NCBI RefSeq assembly: GCF_013408245.1
Contig: NZ_JACBYS010000004.1
Span: forward strand, 124,001-188,000
Length of the DNA: 64,000 nt
Origin: Duganella sp. 1224
GTDB taxonomy: Bacteria; Pseudomonadota; Gammaproteobacteria; Burkholderiales; Burkholderiaceae_D
Direction: 5' to 3'
The translations under genes were made by a program, and so were the position numbers. Of the stretch, positions 17,270-24,869 are shown in pieces. The number at the start of each line of letters is the position of its first letter. Positions within the stretch are counted from its first letter, which is position 1. Under the pieces are notes generated by a model. The model was not told where the DNA came from, ran no database searches, and saw only the letters and a program-made list of their open reading frames with translations.

Positions 17270-18177
17270 AACCCAAAAAATGGATTGCTGTCGTACTGGG
17301 TATCCTGGCGTCGCCGCTGGCGTTTCTGTATGTCGGCGCACCACGCTGGGCGCTGCTGGCCTTTGCGCTGTCGCTGGTGGTGGGCATCGCCAGCTTTCTG
17401 GTGCCGGGCCAGCAGGCGCTATTTGGCGTGCTCTCGTTGGCGCTGATGGTGCTGTGGATCTGGCGCGCGTACCGCTTTGCAGGCCAGCGGAGGTTTGACG
17501 AACCGCGTCCGTGGTATTCACGCTGGCATGGGATAGTTGGCGTAGTGGTTGTGGCGTCGCTGGTGGCGATGTCGTTGCGTGTGTTCGTGTACGAGCCTTT
17601 CCGCATTCCCTCATCGGCGATGCTGCCGACACTGCCGGTGGGCGCGAATGTGCTGGTGCAGAAGTGGGGTTACGGCTACTACGGCACCATGGGCTACCGC
17701 CTCGGGCATGGTGCCATGACCGCGCCGCTGTCGCGCGGTGACATCCTGGTGTTCGATTACCCGGTCGATCCGCGACAGACATACATCAAGCGCGTGGTCG
17801 GACTGCCGGGCGACAAGATCGTCTACCGCGACAAGCACGTTCTGGTGAATGGCGTGGACGTGCGCGGCCAGCAACTGGCTGACTATCTCGACCCGGAACG
17901 GCTGGCCTATCGCCAGCGCTATCGCGAAAAACTGGATCAGACCGTGCATGACATTCTGCTGAACGATGGCGTGCCGTCGCGCCAGCCGGGCGCCGGCCGC
18001 GACCTGTCGAAGGACTGCACCGATGACGGCGAGACGCTGAGCTGCACCGTGCCGCCGGCAAGTTATTTCGTCATGGGCGATAATCGGGACAATAGCCTGG
18101 ATAGCCGCTACTGGGGCTTTGTGCCTGCCAGCGCGGTGTTGGGCAAGGTGGTGTACACCGCCCTGCCACGTCAATAA
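17266..18177 (+). CDS. Signal peptidase I paralogue with Ala at the usual nucleophile position
   Basis: This 303-residue S26 family protein has four hydrophobic segments in the first ~107 residues (about 8-24, 28-46, 51-67, 89-107), then a periplasmic catalytic domain. Lys175 in YIKRVVGLPGDKI matches the general base, and MGDNRDNSLDSRYWGFVP is a conserved box. In the first box, EPFQIPSGSMMPTL of E. coli reads EPFRIPSSAMLPTL: the nucleophile position is Ala118 and a serine (Ser117) lies one residue earlier. Start is TTG 17266 overlapping the arsB stop, with GGAG five to six bases upstream. The canonical lepB usually sits with lepA and rnc, so this is probably a paralogue. Activity is uncertain. 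Confidence 0.78.
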
Positions 18178-18187
18178 GGAGTGCAAG

Positions 18188-18766
18188 TTGGATCAGCATA
18201 TCAAGCCGGTGGCGCTGGAGAAAGCGTATCGTTTGTTGAATCATGGGCCGACGGTGCTGGTGTCGGCCAGTCATGGCGGTGTGGAGAATGTGATGTCGGC
18301 CGCGTGGTCGTGCGCGCTGGATTTCGCGCCGCCCAAGGTGACAGTGGTGCTGGACAAGGCCACCGCCACGCGGCCGCTGGTGGAGAAGAGCGGCTGGTTC
18401 GCGCTGCAGGTGCCCAACATGGCGCAGCTGCAGCTGACCTACGACGTCGGCCACACCAGCGCCAACGACGCGCCGGACAAGCTGGCCAGGTTCGGCGTGG
18501 GGCTGTTCCGCGCCGACGGCTACGATGTGCCGCTGGTGAAGGGATCGTCGGCGTGGCTGATCTGCAAGGTGCTGCCGGAGCCGCGCAATGAACAGGTGTA
18601 CGACCTGTTCATCGGCGAAGTGGTGGCCGCGTATGCCGACGAGCGCGTGTTCCAGAACGGCCACTGGGCCTTCGAGAACGCCGGCCCGGAATGGCGCAGC
18701 CTGCACTACATCGCCGGCGGCAACTTCTACGCCATCGGCGACGCGGTCGTCGCAAACACCAACTAA
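18188..18766 (+). CDS. Flavin reductase-like domain (FMN-binding split barrel) protein
   Basis: This 192-residue protein is of the flavin reductase/DIM6-NTAB family. The family start VLVSASHGGVENVMSAAWSC is followed by PPKVTVVLDKATATRPLVEK. Such proteins bind FMN and either supply reduced flavin or have lost that activity. Start assigned to TTG 18188 because AAGGAG ends seven bases before it; no in-frame ATG gives the family N-terminus. Ten bases separate it from the signal peptidase gene, so it is probably the last gene of the ars transcript. A link between arsenic handling and flavin is possible but unproven. Confidence 0.78.
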   Translation: MDQHIKPVALEKAYRLLNHGPTVLVSASHGGVENVMSAAWSCALDFAPPKVTVVLDKATATRPLVEKSGWFALQVPNMAQLQLTYDVGHTSANDAPDKLARFGVGLFRADGYDVPLVKGSSAWLICKVLPEPRNEQVYDLFIGEVVAAYADERVFQNGHWAFENAGPEWRSLHYIAGGNFYAIGDAVVANTN

Positions 18767-18772
18767 CCACCC

Positions 18773-18806
18773 CGTCATTCCGGCGAAAGCCGGAATCCAT
18801 AGAACG
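18773..18806 (+). repeat. REP hairpin unit A
   Basis: The unit is CGTC, then stem ATTCCGGC, loop GAAA, stem GCCGGAAT, then CCATAGAACG. The eight-base stem is perfect. It lies six bases after the stop of the flavin reductase gene. It is one half of an inverted pair with the unit at 19172-19206. Confidence 0.93.
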
Positions 18807-18876
18807 TTTAAGACAAGTCAAAGCCGACCAGACCCAGTAGCGCAACCATTTTTCATCCAACCACAGGATGAGAAAA

Positions 18877-19170
18877 ATGGACAAGACCAGCTACGTCTAC
18901 ATCATGGCCAGCGCAAGGTACGGAACCCTGTACATCGGCGTCACCTCAAACTTGATTCAACGAGCGTGGCAACATCGCGAAGGATTGGTCGATGGATTCA
19001 CCAAACAGTACAACGTAAAGCGTCTGGTCTGGTTTGAGCAGCACACGGACATCTACGCCGCCATCACCCGGGAAAAGCAGATCAAGGAGTGGCGGCGGGA
19101 TTGGAAGATTGAGTTGATACAGAAGACAAATCCCTTGTGGCGGGATTTGTTCTCCGATATCTGTGCTTGA
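18877..19170 (+). CDS. Small GIY-YIG nuclease domain protein
   Basis: This 97-residue protein consists almost only of a GIY-YIG domain: VYIMAS (residues 7-12) and LYIGVTSNLIQRAWQHREG (from 18) with the arginine Arg29, then REKQIKEWRRDWKIELI with Glu65 as the likely metal ligand and Asn85. These UvrC-type folds cut DNA. Stand-alone short forms of the YhbQ/endonuclease type have no settled role. Start taken at ATG 18877, with AGGA about eight bases upstream; ATG 18868 is possible. The stop is one base before REP unit B. It is the only gene between the two inverted REP units. Confidence 0.85.
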   Translation: MDKTSYVYIMASARYGTLYIGVTSNLIQRAWQHREGLVDGFTKQYNVKRLVWFEQHTDIYAAITREKQIKEWRRDWKIELIQKTNPLWRDLFSDICA

Positions 19171-19171
19171 T

Positions 19172-19206
19172 GCGTTCTATGGGTACCGGCTTTCGCCGGT
19201 ACGACG
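19172..19206 (-). repeat. REP hairpin unit B (inverted relative to A)
   Basis: Read on the minus strand it is CGTC, stem GTACCGGC, loop GAAA, stem GCCGGTAC, CCATAGAACGC. Compared with unit A the outer stem bases differ on both arms, yet pairing is kept, i.e. compensatory change. It abuts the stop codon of the acyl-CoA dehydrogenase gene at 19207 on the other strand and may serve as a bidirectional 3' end. Confidence 0.93.
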
Positions 19207-20334
19207 TTAGAGGGCGCGGGCGATGAGGATTTTCTGGATGTCGCTGGTGCCCTCGTAGATCTGGCACACGCGGGCGTCGCGGTAGATGCGTTCCACCGGG
19301 AAGTCGCTGACGTAGCCGTAGCCGCCATGGATCTGGATGGCGTCCGAACACACTTTCTCCGCCATCTCGGAGGCGAACAGCTTGGCCATGGCGGCTTCCT
19401 TCAGGCAGGGCAGGCCGGCGTCCTTCATCGCGGCGGCGTGCAGGATCAGCTGGCGCGCGGCTTCGATCTGCATCGCCATCTCGGCCAGTTTGAATTGCAC
19501 CGACTGGTGTTCGAAAATCGGCTGGCCGAAGCTTTCGCGTTCGCGCGCGTACTGCAGCGCCGCTTCGTACGCGGCGCGCGCCATGCCCACCGATTGCGAG
19601 GCGATGCCGATGCGGCCGCCCTCCAGCCCGGACAGGGCGATCTTGTAGCCTTGCCCCGCTTCGCCAATCAGGTTGGCGGCCGGCACGCGGCAGTTGTCAA
19701 ACACGATTTGCGCGGTGTCGGACGAGTGCTGCCCCATCTTCTGCTCGATGCCGGCGACGATGTAGCCGGGTGTCGATGTCGGCACCCAGAAGGCGCTGAT
19801 GCCTTTCTTGCCGGCGCTCTTGTCGGTGACGGCCATGACGATCGCCACGTCGGCGTGCTTGCCGCTGGTGATGAACTGTTTGACGCCGTTCAGCACATAG
19901 TGGTCGCCCTCGCGCGTGGCGGTGGTGCGCAGCGCGGCGGCGTCGCTGCCGGTGTGCGGTTCGGTGAGGCAGAAGGCGCCGAGCATGTCGCCCTGGGCCA
20001 GGGGACGCAGCCATTGTTCTTGTTGCTGCGCGTTGGCGTACATCATGCCGATGCTGCACACCGGGCAGTTGTTGACGGAGATGATGGTGGAGGTGCCGCC
20101 GTCGCCGGCGGCGATTTCTTCCAGCACCAGGGCCAGCGAGACGTAGTCCATGCCGGCGCCGCCCAGTGCTTCGGGGACGGCGACGCCGAAGGCGCCCAGC
20201 GCGGCCAGTTCCTTCAGTTCTTCCTTGGGGAAGTGGTGTTCCTTGTCCCAGCGGGCGGCATTGGGGGCGAGGCGTTCCTGCGCGAAGGTGCGCAGCGCGT
20301 CGCGGATCATTTGGTGTTCCTGGCTGAGTATCAT
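19207..20334 (-). CDS. Acyl-CoA dehydrogenase
   Basis: This 375-residue FAD flavoprotein catalyses alpha,beta-dehydrogenation of acyl-CoA thioesters and passes electrons to ETF. Domain order is N-terminal helical, middle beta (FCLTEPHTGSDAAALRT) and C-terminal helical with IHGGYGYVSDFPVERIYRDA. The catalytic base is Glu361 in QIYEGTSDIQ, the position used by short/medium-chain enzymes. It resembles short-chain/branched-chain specific dehydrogenases (BCD/SBCAD). It is separated from the SDR gene upstream by 86 bases containing a 30-base palindrome. Together with ivd and thiolase it points to branched-chain or short-chain acyl catabolism. Confidence 0.9.
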   Translation of the reverse strand: MILSQEHQMIRDALRTFAQERLAPNAARWDKEHHFPKEELKELAALGAFGVAVPEALGGAGMDYVSLALVLEEIAAGDGGTSTIISVNNCPVCSIGMMYANAQQQEQWLRPLAQGDMLGAFCLTEPHTGSDAAALRTTATREGDHYVLNGVKQFITSGKHADVAIVMAVTDKSAGKKGISAFWVPTSTPGYIVAGIEQKMGQHSSDTAQIVFDNCRVPAANLIGEAGQGYKIALSGLEGGRIGIASQSVGMARAAYEAALQYARERESFGQPIFEHQSVQFKLAEMAMQIEAARQLILHAAAMKDAGLPCLKEAAMAKLFASEMAEKVCSDAIQIHGGYGYVSDFPVERIYRDARVCQIYEGTSDIQKILIARAL

Positions 20335-20374
20335 GACGTGTCTCTTGTTTTATTGTTGGACCCCAAACCGTCGT

Positions 20375-20404
20375 GGGGTCTGACCCCGTACGGGGTCAGA
20401 CCCC
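20375..20404. repeat. Perfect 30-base palindrome, copy 1
   Basis: GGGGTCTGACCCC, centre GTAC, GGGGTCAGACCCC: the whole 30 bases equal their reverse complement. An identical copy is at 34508-34537 beside the RAYT unit. It lies between the SDR and acyl-CoA dehydrogenase genes. Dispersed copies of such a palindrome suggest a REP-like or MITE-like element. Confidence 0.95.
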
Positions 20405-20420
20405 GCCTGGCCGTGCGGGT

Positions 20421-21095
20421 TTACCAGCCGATTTCCGCGCCGTTGTAGTCGCGGTAGACGGCGACTTCGGAGGCCGCCAACCCGCTGAGCGTGGCGCGGA
20501 TGCCGGCCGCGCTTTGTTCCACCGTGATGTCGGCGCCGGCACCGCCCATGTCGGTCTGCACCCAGCCCGGATGCAGGGCGACACAGGTGGCGCCTTGTTT
20601 GCCGTACACCAGCGCGGTGTCGATCAGCACCGAGTTCAAGGCGGCCTTGCTGGCGCGGTACAGCGATCCCTGCGGCGAATTGCGCTCGCTCAGGGAGCCC
20701 ATGCGCGAGGACAGCACCGCCAGCTTGCCATTGCCGCGCGATGCGCACACCAGCGGCGCCACAATCGGCAGCAGTCGCATCGCCGCCAGCACGTTGGTGT
20801 GCATGACCGCGTCAAAGTCGGCCTGCGAAGGGAAGCCGTCGTGATGCGGGCCGTACACGCCCGCGTTGAGGATGGCGACGTCCAGTTCCTCGCCATCCAG
20901 CTTCCAGCCGATGCCGGCCACCGCTTCGACGCTGGTCACATCCAGCTTGTGCGGCTCGGCGCCCAGCGCCGCCAGCGCGTCGCAGTCTTCCTGCTTGCGC
21001 GCGGTGGCGATCACGCGCCAGCCGTCGCGCCGGTATTGCTTCACCAGTTCCAGGCCGATGCCGCGCGAGGCGCCGATGATCAACGCGGTCGCCAT
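20421..21095 (-). CDS. SDR family oxidoreductase
   Basis: This 224-residue short-chain dehydrogenase/reductase has the cofactor loop IIGASRGIG (residues 6-14), the NAG motif in ILNAGVYGP (77-79), and catalytic Ser129/130 with Tyr146-Arg-Ala-Ser-Lys150. It resembles the C-factor/YciK-like subgroup, shorter than 3-hydroxyacyl-CoA dehydrogenases. The ATG directly abuts the TAA of the thiolase gene with no gap, so it belongs to the same transcript. Substrate unknown; a role in acyl-CoA metabolism follows only from position. Confidence 0.87.
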   Translation of the reverse strand: MATALIIGASRGIGLELVKQYRRDGWRVIATARKQEDCDALAALGAEPHKLDVTSVEAVAGIGWKLDGEELDVAILNAGVYGPHHDGFPSQADFDAVMHTNVLAAMRLLPIVAPLVCASRGNGKLAVLSSRMGSLSERNSPQGSLYRASKAALNSVLIDTALVYGKQGATCVALHPGWVQTDMGGAGADITVEQSAAGIRATLSGLAASEVAVYRDYNGAEIGW

Positions 21096-22301
21096 TTACA
21101 GCAGCTCCACGGCCATCGCGGTCGCTTCGCCGCCGCCGATGCACAGCGCCGCCACGCCCTTCTTGCCGCCGGTGCGTTTCAAGGCGCCCAGCAGCGTGAC
21201 GATGATGCGCGCGCCCGAGGCGCCGATCGGGTGGCCCAGCGCGCAGGCGCCGCCGTGGATGTTGACCTTGTCGTGCGGGATGTCGAGGTCGCGCATGGCG
21301 GCCATCGGCACGGCGGCGAAGGCTTCGTTGATCTCGAACAGGTCGACGTCCCTGGTGCTCCAGCCGGTTTTCTTGTACAGCTTTTCGATGGCGCCGATCG
21401 GCGCGGTGGTGAACCAGTCCGGTTCCTGCGCAAAGGTGGCGTGGCCGTGGACGCGGGCGATGGGCGCCAGGCCCAGTTCCCTGGCCTTCGATTCGCGCAT
21501 CATCACCAGCGCGGCGGCGCCGTCGTTGATCGACGACGACGAGGCGGCGGTGATGGTGCCGTCTTTTTTGAAGGCGGCGCGCAGCGTCGGGATTTTTTCA
21601 ACCTTGGCTTTCAGCGGGCCCTCGTCTTGGTCGATGACGGTGTCGCCGGCGCGCGAGCTGACGGTGACCGGCGCGATCTCCCACTTGAACCAGCCTTCGC
21701 TGGTGGCGGTCTGCGCGCGCTTGACCGAGGCGATGGCGAAGTTGTCCTGCGCCTCGCGGGTGAATTGGTACTTGGCCGAGCACTCTTCGGCGAAGGTGCC
21801 CATCGAGCGGCCCTCGCCGGTTTTCTCGTTGCGCGAGTAGGCGTCTTCCAGGCCGTCGTACATCATGTGGTCGAACAGCATGCCGTGGCCGATGCGGTAG
21901 CCGCCGCGCGCCTTCGGCACCAGGTAGGGGGCGTTGGTCATCGACTCCATGCCGCCGGCGATGACGATGTCGGCGCTGCCGGCCACCAGCTGGTCGTGGG
22001 CGAAGATCGCGGCCTGCATGGCCGAGCCGCACATCTTGGACAGCGTGACGGCGCCGGTGGACGTCGGCAGCCCGGCCTTGAGCAGGGCCTGGCGCGCCGG
22101 CGCCTGACCCTGGCCGGCCATCAGGCAGTTGCCGAAGTAGACGTGTTCCACCAGCTTGGCGTCGATGCCGGCGCGCTCCACGGCGGCCTGGATGGCGACG
22201 GCGCCCAGGTCGTGCGCGGCCTTGCCGGAGAAATCGCCCTGGAATGCGCCCATGGGGGTGCGCGCCGCGCCAACGATGACGATAGGATCATTCATGTTCA
22301 C
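21096..22301 (-). CDS. Acetyl-CoA C-acyltransferase (thiolase)
   Basis: This 401-residue thiolase makes or breaks acetoacetyl-CoA or other 3-ketoacyl-CoA. The nucleophilic Cys91 is in KMCGSAMQAA; His357 (GGACALGHPIGASGAR) and Cys387 (CIGGGEATA) complete the active site. Length and motifs are those of tetrameric biosynthetic/degradative thiolase II. Six bases separate it from ivd upstream. In leucine and isoleucine breakdown such an enzyme would act on acetoacetyl-CoA or 2-methylacetoacetyl-CoA. It belongs to the LiuR-controlled block. Confidence 0.93.
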   Translation of the reverse strand: MNMNDPIVIVGAARTPMGAFQGDFSGKAAHDLGAVAIQAAVERAGIDAKLVEHVYFGNCLMAGQGQAPARQALLKAGLPTSTGAVTLSKMCGSAMQAAIFAHDQLVAGSADIVIAGGMESMTNAPYLVPKARGGYRIGHGMLFDHMMYDGLEDAYSRNEKTGEGRSMGTFAEECSAKYQFTREAQDNFAIASVKRAQTATSEGWFKWEIAPVTVSSRAGDTVIDQDEGPLKAKVEKIPTLRAAFKKDGTITAASSSSINDGAAALVMMRESKARELGLAPIARVHGHATFAQEPDWFTTAPIGAIEKLYKKTGWSTRDVDLFEINEAFAAVPMAAMRDLDIPHDKVNIHGGACALGHPIGASGARIIVTLLGALKRTGGKKGVAALCIGGGEATAMAVELL

Positions 22302-22307
22302 TCTCCA

Positions 22308-23492
22308 TTAACGGGTTTCCGCGAACAGCTCGCGGCCGATCAGCATGCGGCGGATTTCGCTGGTGCCGGCGCCGATTTCGTACAGTTTGGCGTCGCGCCA
22401 CAGGCGTCCCACCGGGTATTCGTTGATGTAGCCGTTGCCGCCCAGCGTCTGGATCGCCTCGCCGGCCATCCAGGTCGCCTTCTCGGCGCTGTACAGGATG
22501 GCGCCGGCGGCGTCCTTGCGCAGGTTGCGCACCTGTTCCGGCGTCACCGCGCGGTCGCAGGCCTGGCCCACCGCGTACACATAGGCCTTGGAGGCCATCA
22601 TGGTCGAGTACATGTCGGCGATTTTGCCCTGCATTAGCTGGAACTCGCCGATGGCCTGGCCGAACTGCTTGCGGTCGTGGATGTAGGGCACCACCACGTC
22701 CATGCAGGCTTGCATGATGCCCAGCGGACCGCCGGACAGCACGGTGCGCTCGAAGTCGAGGCCGGACATCAGCACGTTGACGCCCTTGCCCAGGCCGCCC
22801 AGCACGTTCTCGGCCGGCACCTCGCAGTCCTCGAACACCAGCTCGCCGGTATGCGAGCCGCGCATGCCCAGCTTGTCCAGCTTCTGCGCGATCGAGAAGC
22901 CCTTGAAACCTTTTTCGATCAGGAAGGCGGTCATGCCCTTCGGCCCGGCCTCCAGGTCGTTCTTGGCGTACACCACCAGCACGTCGGCGTCGGGGCCGTT
23001 GGTGATCCACATCTTGGTGCCGTTCAGTACCCAGCGGTCGCCCTTGAAGTCGGCGCGCAGCTTCATGCTGACCACGTCGGAGCCGGCGTTCGGCTCGGAC
23101 ATCGCCAGCGCGCCAATGTATTCGCCGGAAATCAGCTTGGGCAGGTATTTGCGTTTTTGCTCCTCGGTGCCGTTGCGCTTGATCTGGTTGACGCACAGGT
23201 TGGAGTGAGCGCCATACGACAGGCCGACCGAGGCCGAGGCGCGCGAGATTTCCTCCATCGCCACGATGTGGGCCAGGTAGCCCATGTTGGCGCCGCCGTA
23301 CTCTTCCGGCACGGTGATGCCCAGCACGCCCAGTTCGCCCAGCTTGCGCCACAGGTCCATCGGGAACTGGTCGCTGCGATCGATCTCGGCCGCGCGCGGG
23401 GCGATCTCGGCGGCGGCGAATTGCTGCACGGCCTCGCGCAGCGCGGCGATATCCTCGCCATGGTCAAAGGTCAGGCCTGGGAGATGGAGCAT
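22308..23492 (-). CDS. ivd: Isovaleryl-CoA dehydrogenase
   Basis: This 394-residue FAD enzyme converts isovaleryl-CoA to 3-methylcrotonyl-CoA in leucine degradation (also called liuA). The base is Glu248 in SGLDFERTVLSGGP, the position specific to isovaleryl-CoA and long-chain dehydrogenases rather than the C-terminal glutamate; the C-terminal site here is YEIGAGTSEIRR with Gly instead. The FAD block MSEPNAGSDVVSMKL is present. The gene is preceded by liuR on the same strand with a LiuR-type operator in the gap. The usual followers liuB-E are not present; thiolase and SDR follow instead. Confidence 0.94.
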   Translation of the reverse strand: MLHLPGLTFDHGEDIAALREAVQQFAAAEIAPRAAEIDRSDQFPMDLWRKLGELGVLGITVPEEYGGANMGYLAHIVAMEEISRASASVGLSYGAHSNLCVNQIKRNGTEEQKRKYLPKLISGEYIGALAMSEPNAGSDVVSMKLRADFKGDRWVLNGTKMWITNGPDADVLVVYAKNDLEAGPKGMTAFLIEKGFKGFSIAQKLDKLGMRGSHTGELVFEDCEVPAENVLGGLGKGVNVLMSGLDFERTVLSGGPLGIMQACMDVVVPYIHDRKQFGQAIGEFQLMQGKIADMYSTMMASKAYVYAVGQACDRAVTPEQVRNLRKDAAGAILYSAEKATWMAGEAIQTLGGNGYINEYPVGRLWRDAKLYEIGAGTSEIRRMLIGRELFAETR

Positions 23493-23541
23493 GTCTTCCT
23501 CTATTCTGTTTTGGGACTGGAGCGGCCATGATACGCCGATG

Positions 23542-23562
23542 TGACGTTAACGTAAACGTCAA
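23542..23562 (-). promoter_or_regulatory. LiuR-type operator upstream of ivd
   Basis: TGACGTT-N6-AACGTCA (23542-23561) is a perfect dyad that overlaps the liuR stop codon and sits about 50 bases before ivd. It matches the known TTGACGTT/AACGTCAA style of LiuR boxes. A related site precedes liuR. Confidence 0.75.
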
Positions 23563-23948
23563 GCGACGGTGTGCGTTTCCAGCAAGCGTTTGCATTCGTC
23601 CTCGTGGGCCTGGATCTCGGCCAGCGACATTTCGATGTCCTCGCGCTGCTGTTCCAGCGTTTCGCGGTGTTGCGCCAGCACGGCCAGGAAGCGGTGCATC
23701 TGCGCCACCGAATCCTTGGGCGTTTCGTACATGTCGACCAGGCTCTTGATTTCGGCCAGCGACAGGCCGAGGCGCTTGCCGCGCAAAGTCAGCTTGAGGC
23801 GGGTGCGGTCGCGCGGCGTGTAGACGCGGTTGCGGCCGCCGGCGCCCTCGCGCGACGGGCTCAGCAGGCCCTGGTCTTCGTAAAAGCGGATGGCGCGGGC
23901 GGTGATGTCGAACTCGCGCGCCAGTTCGGTGATGGTGTAGGTGGACAT
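23559..23948 (-). CDS. liuR: MerR family regulator of branched-chain amino acid catabolism
   Basis: This 129-residue MerR-type regulator has the N-terminal HTH-wing ITELAREFDITARAIRFYED (residues 6-25) followed by GLLSPSREGAGGRNRVYTPR. The C-terminal half is a long dimerisation coiled coil (RETLEQQREDIEMSLAEIQA). There are no metal-binding cysteines of the kind seen in MerR/CueR. LiuR represses or tunes ivd/liu genes for leucine and isovalerate use. It is flanked by two matching dyads, one at its own promoter and one before ivd, consistent with autoregulation. Confidence 0.9.
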   Translation of the reverse strand: MSTYTITELAREFDITARAIRFYEDQGLLSPSREGAGGRNRVYTPRDRTRLKLTLRGKRLGLSLAEIKSLVDMYETPKDSVAQMHRFLAVLAQHRETLEQQREDIEMSLAEIQAHEDECKRLLETHTVA

Positions 23949-23965
23949 AGGGATGTGAGGTGATT

Positions 23966-23985
23966 GCCGTTTACGTCAACGTCAA
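23966..23985 (-). promoter_or_regulatory. LiuR-type operator upstream of liuR
   Basis: On the minus strand the site reads TTGACGTTGACGTAAACGGC. It shares TTGACGTT-ACGT-AACG spacing with the ivd site but has an imperfect right half. It lies about 18 bases before the liuR start codon. Confidence 0.65.
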
Positions 23986-24225
23986 GCCATTGTAGCGCGA
24001 AAACACCGTTAGAACCCAGACTCCATGCGACAACGTGACCCCGGAGATGCGGAATGGTATCGTGCGACGTGAAAGGCGGCGCGGCAGGCATGATACCCAT
24101 CCCGCACTTCCTGGCCGAATAATATTTGCTCCGCAATTCCCCTGGCGTTGGTCCCGGCAGAGGATGGAATGTTAATTATAAAATCCGGAAAAGTCACACT
24201 TGCGGCAAGCGCCGTAGAGACTGAC
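23986..24225. other. Non-coding spacer between liuR and the XRE-type gene
   Basis: Apart from the LiuR-type site at its left edge and the dyad at 24226-24245 at its right edge, no gene, terminator or repeat could be supported in this roughly 240-base stretch. It must hold the two divergent promoters. It is AT-richer around 24170-24190. Confidence 0.6.
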
Positions 24226-24245
24226 TTTCATGACGCAACATGAAA
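24226..24245 (+). promoter_or_regulatory. Inverted repeat upstream of the XRE-type regulator
   Basis: TTTCATG-N6-CATGAAA is a perfect seven-base dyad ending eleven bases before the start codon of the regulator. A dyad with the related core ATGAAAC-CA-GTTTCAT lies just downstream of that gene at 24727-24742. Position suits an autoregulatory operator. Confidence 0.5.
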
Positions 24246-24255
24246 TAGTGCCATT

Positions 24256-24663
24256 ATGAATTCCTCTAATGAACGCGAAAGCTTTAGCCAGCGACTCCAA
24301 CAGGCTCTCAAGAACGCCCATTATTCGCCCGACAGCCCAACCCGGCTGGCGCGCGAGTTCAATATTCGGTTCGACGGCCGGCCGATAACGGTCCATGCTG
24401 CCCGTAAATGGCTGGTTGGCGAGGCGATTCCGACGCAGGAGAAGCTGCGCATGATCGCCCAGTGGCTGGGCGTGCCGGCCGAGTGGCTGCGCTTTGGCGG
24501 CCCGGAAGAAGGCGCGCCGAACGGCGACAACAATGGCAGCCTGACGCGTTTCGAGTCGGCCGACGTCAAGCTGATCGCCGATTTGCAGCGTCTGGACGAG
24601 CATCATCGCCAGATTGCGCGAGAATTTATCCGTATGCTGGTGCGTGTCAACTACCAAAAGTAA
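24256..24663 (+). CDS. XRE/lambda repressor-like DNA-binding protein
   Basis: This 135-residue protein has a helix-turn-helix region around residues 10-75: FSQRLQQALKNAHY, then ITVHAARKWLVGEAIPTQEK and LRMIAQWLGVPAEWLRFG. The pattern is common in phage-type and stand-alone regulators of Burkholderiales. The C-terminal segment ADVKLIADLQRLDEHHRQIA and beyond is helical and may dimerise. No protease or ligand domain is present. Dyads on both sides of the gene suggest self-control and perhaps control of the next small gene. Target genes unknown. Confidence 0.75.
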   Translation: MNSSNERESFSQRLQQALKNAHYSPDSPTRLAREFNIRFDGRPITVHAARKWLVGEAIPTQEKLRMIAQWLGVPAEWLRFGGPEEGAPNGDNNGSLTRFESADVKLIADLQRLDEHHRQIAREFIRMLVRVNYQK

Positions 24664-24672
24664 TAAAGATTA

Positions 24673-24742
24673 CGTAGTACTACGCAGGGAGGCCCAAGCG
24701 GGTGCCGGTGCCGCCTGCCTGATAAGATGAAACCAGTTTCAT
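24673..24742 (+). promoter_or_regulatory. Two palindromes downstream of the XRE-type gene
   Basis: CGTAGTACTACG (24673-24684) is perfectly palindromic. ATGAAAC-CA-GTTTCAT (24727-24742) is a perfect seven-base dyad whose ATGAAA core recurs in the dyad before the XRE-type gene. Both lie 130-200 bases before the next small gene and could be operator sites for it. No T-run follows either, so a terminator is not supported. Confidence 0.4.
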
Positions 24743-24869
24743 GATTGACCGGTTTTTGTTCGGGTCAGGGCGGCATTGTTTTTATTTTCGCCACGTTTGC
24801 GAATTGTCATGGATCCGACACGGATTTAGGGCACAATAGGCCAGTACCTTTATTTTGGGGAGTCATGCT

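Larger units (their letters stand above)
18773..19206 (+). mobile_element. REP-bracketed GIY-YIG unit
   Basis: Two REP hairpins in inverted orientation enclose a single GIY-YIG nuclease gene. Outside the stems the two units share CGTC on the outer side and CCATAGAACG on the inner side. The other REP pairs in the window have the same inverted architecture but only 14 to 22 bases or so between the units. The gene-bearing version may therefore be the full form or a BIME that captured a gene. No target-site duplication was recognised. Mobility is an inference from structure. Confidence 0.55.

Noticed and set aside
18773..19206. CRISPR-like array from the recurring hairpins
   Set aside because: Units are inverted pairs at dispersed loci with variable stems, not direct repeats with regular spacers; they are REP elements.
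20373..22637. 754-codon plus-strand frame over the SDR and thiolase genes
   Set aside because: Antisense shadow of two genes with intact catalytic motifs; it also begins in the palindromic repeat.
24673..24684. Terminator after the XRE-type gene
   Set aside because: The palindrome has no loop of useful size and no T-run follows.
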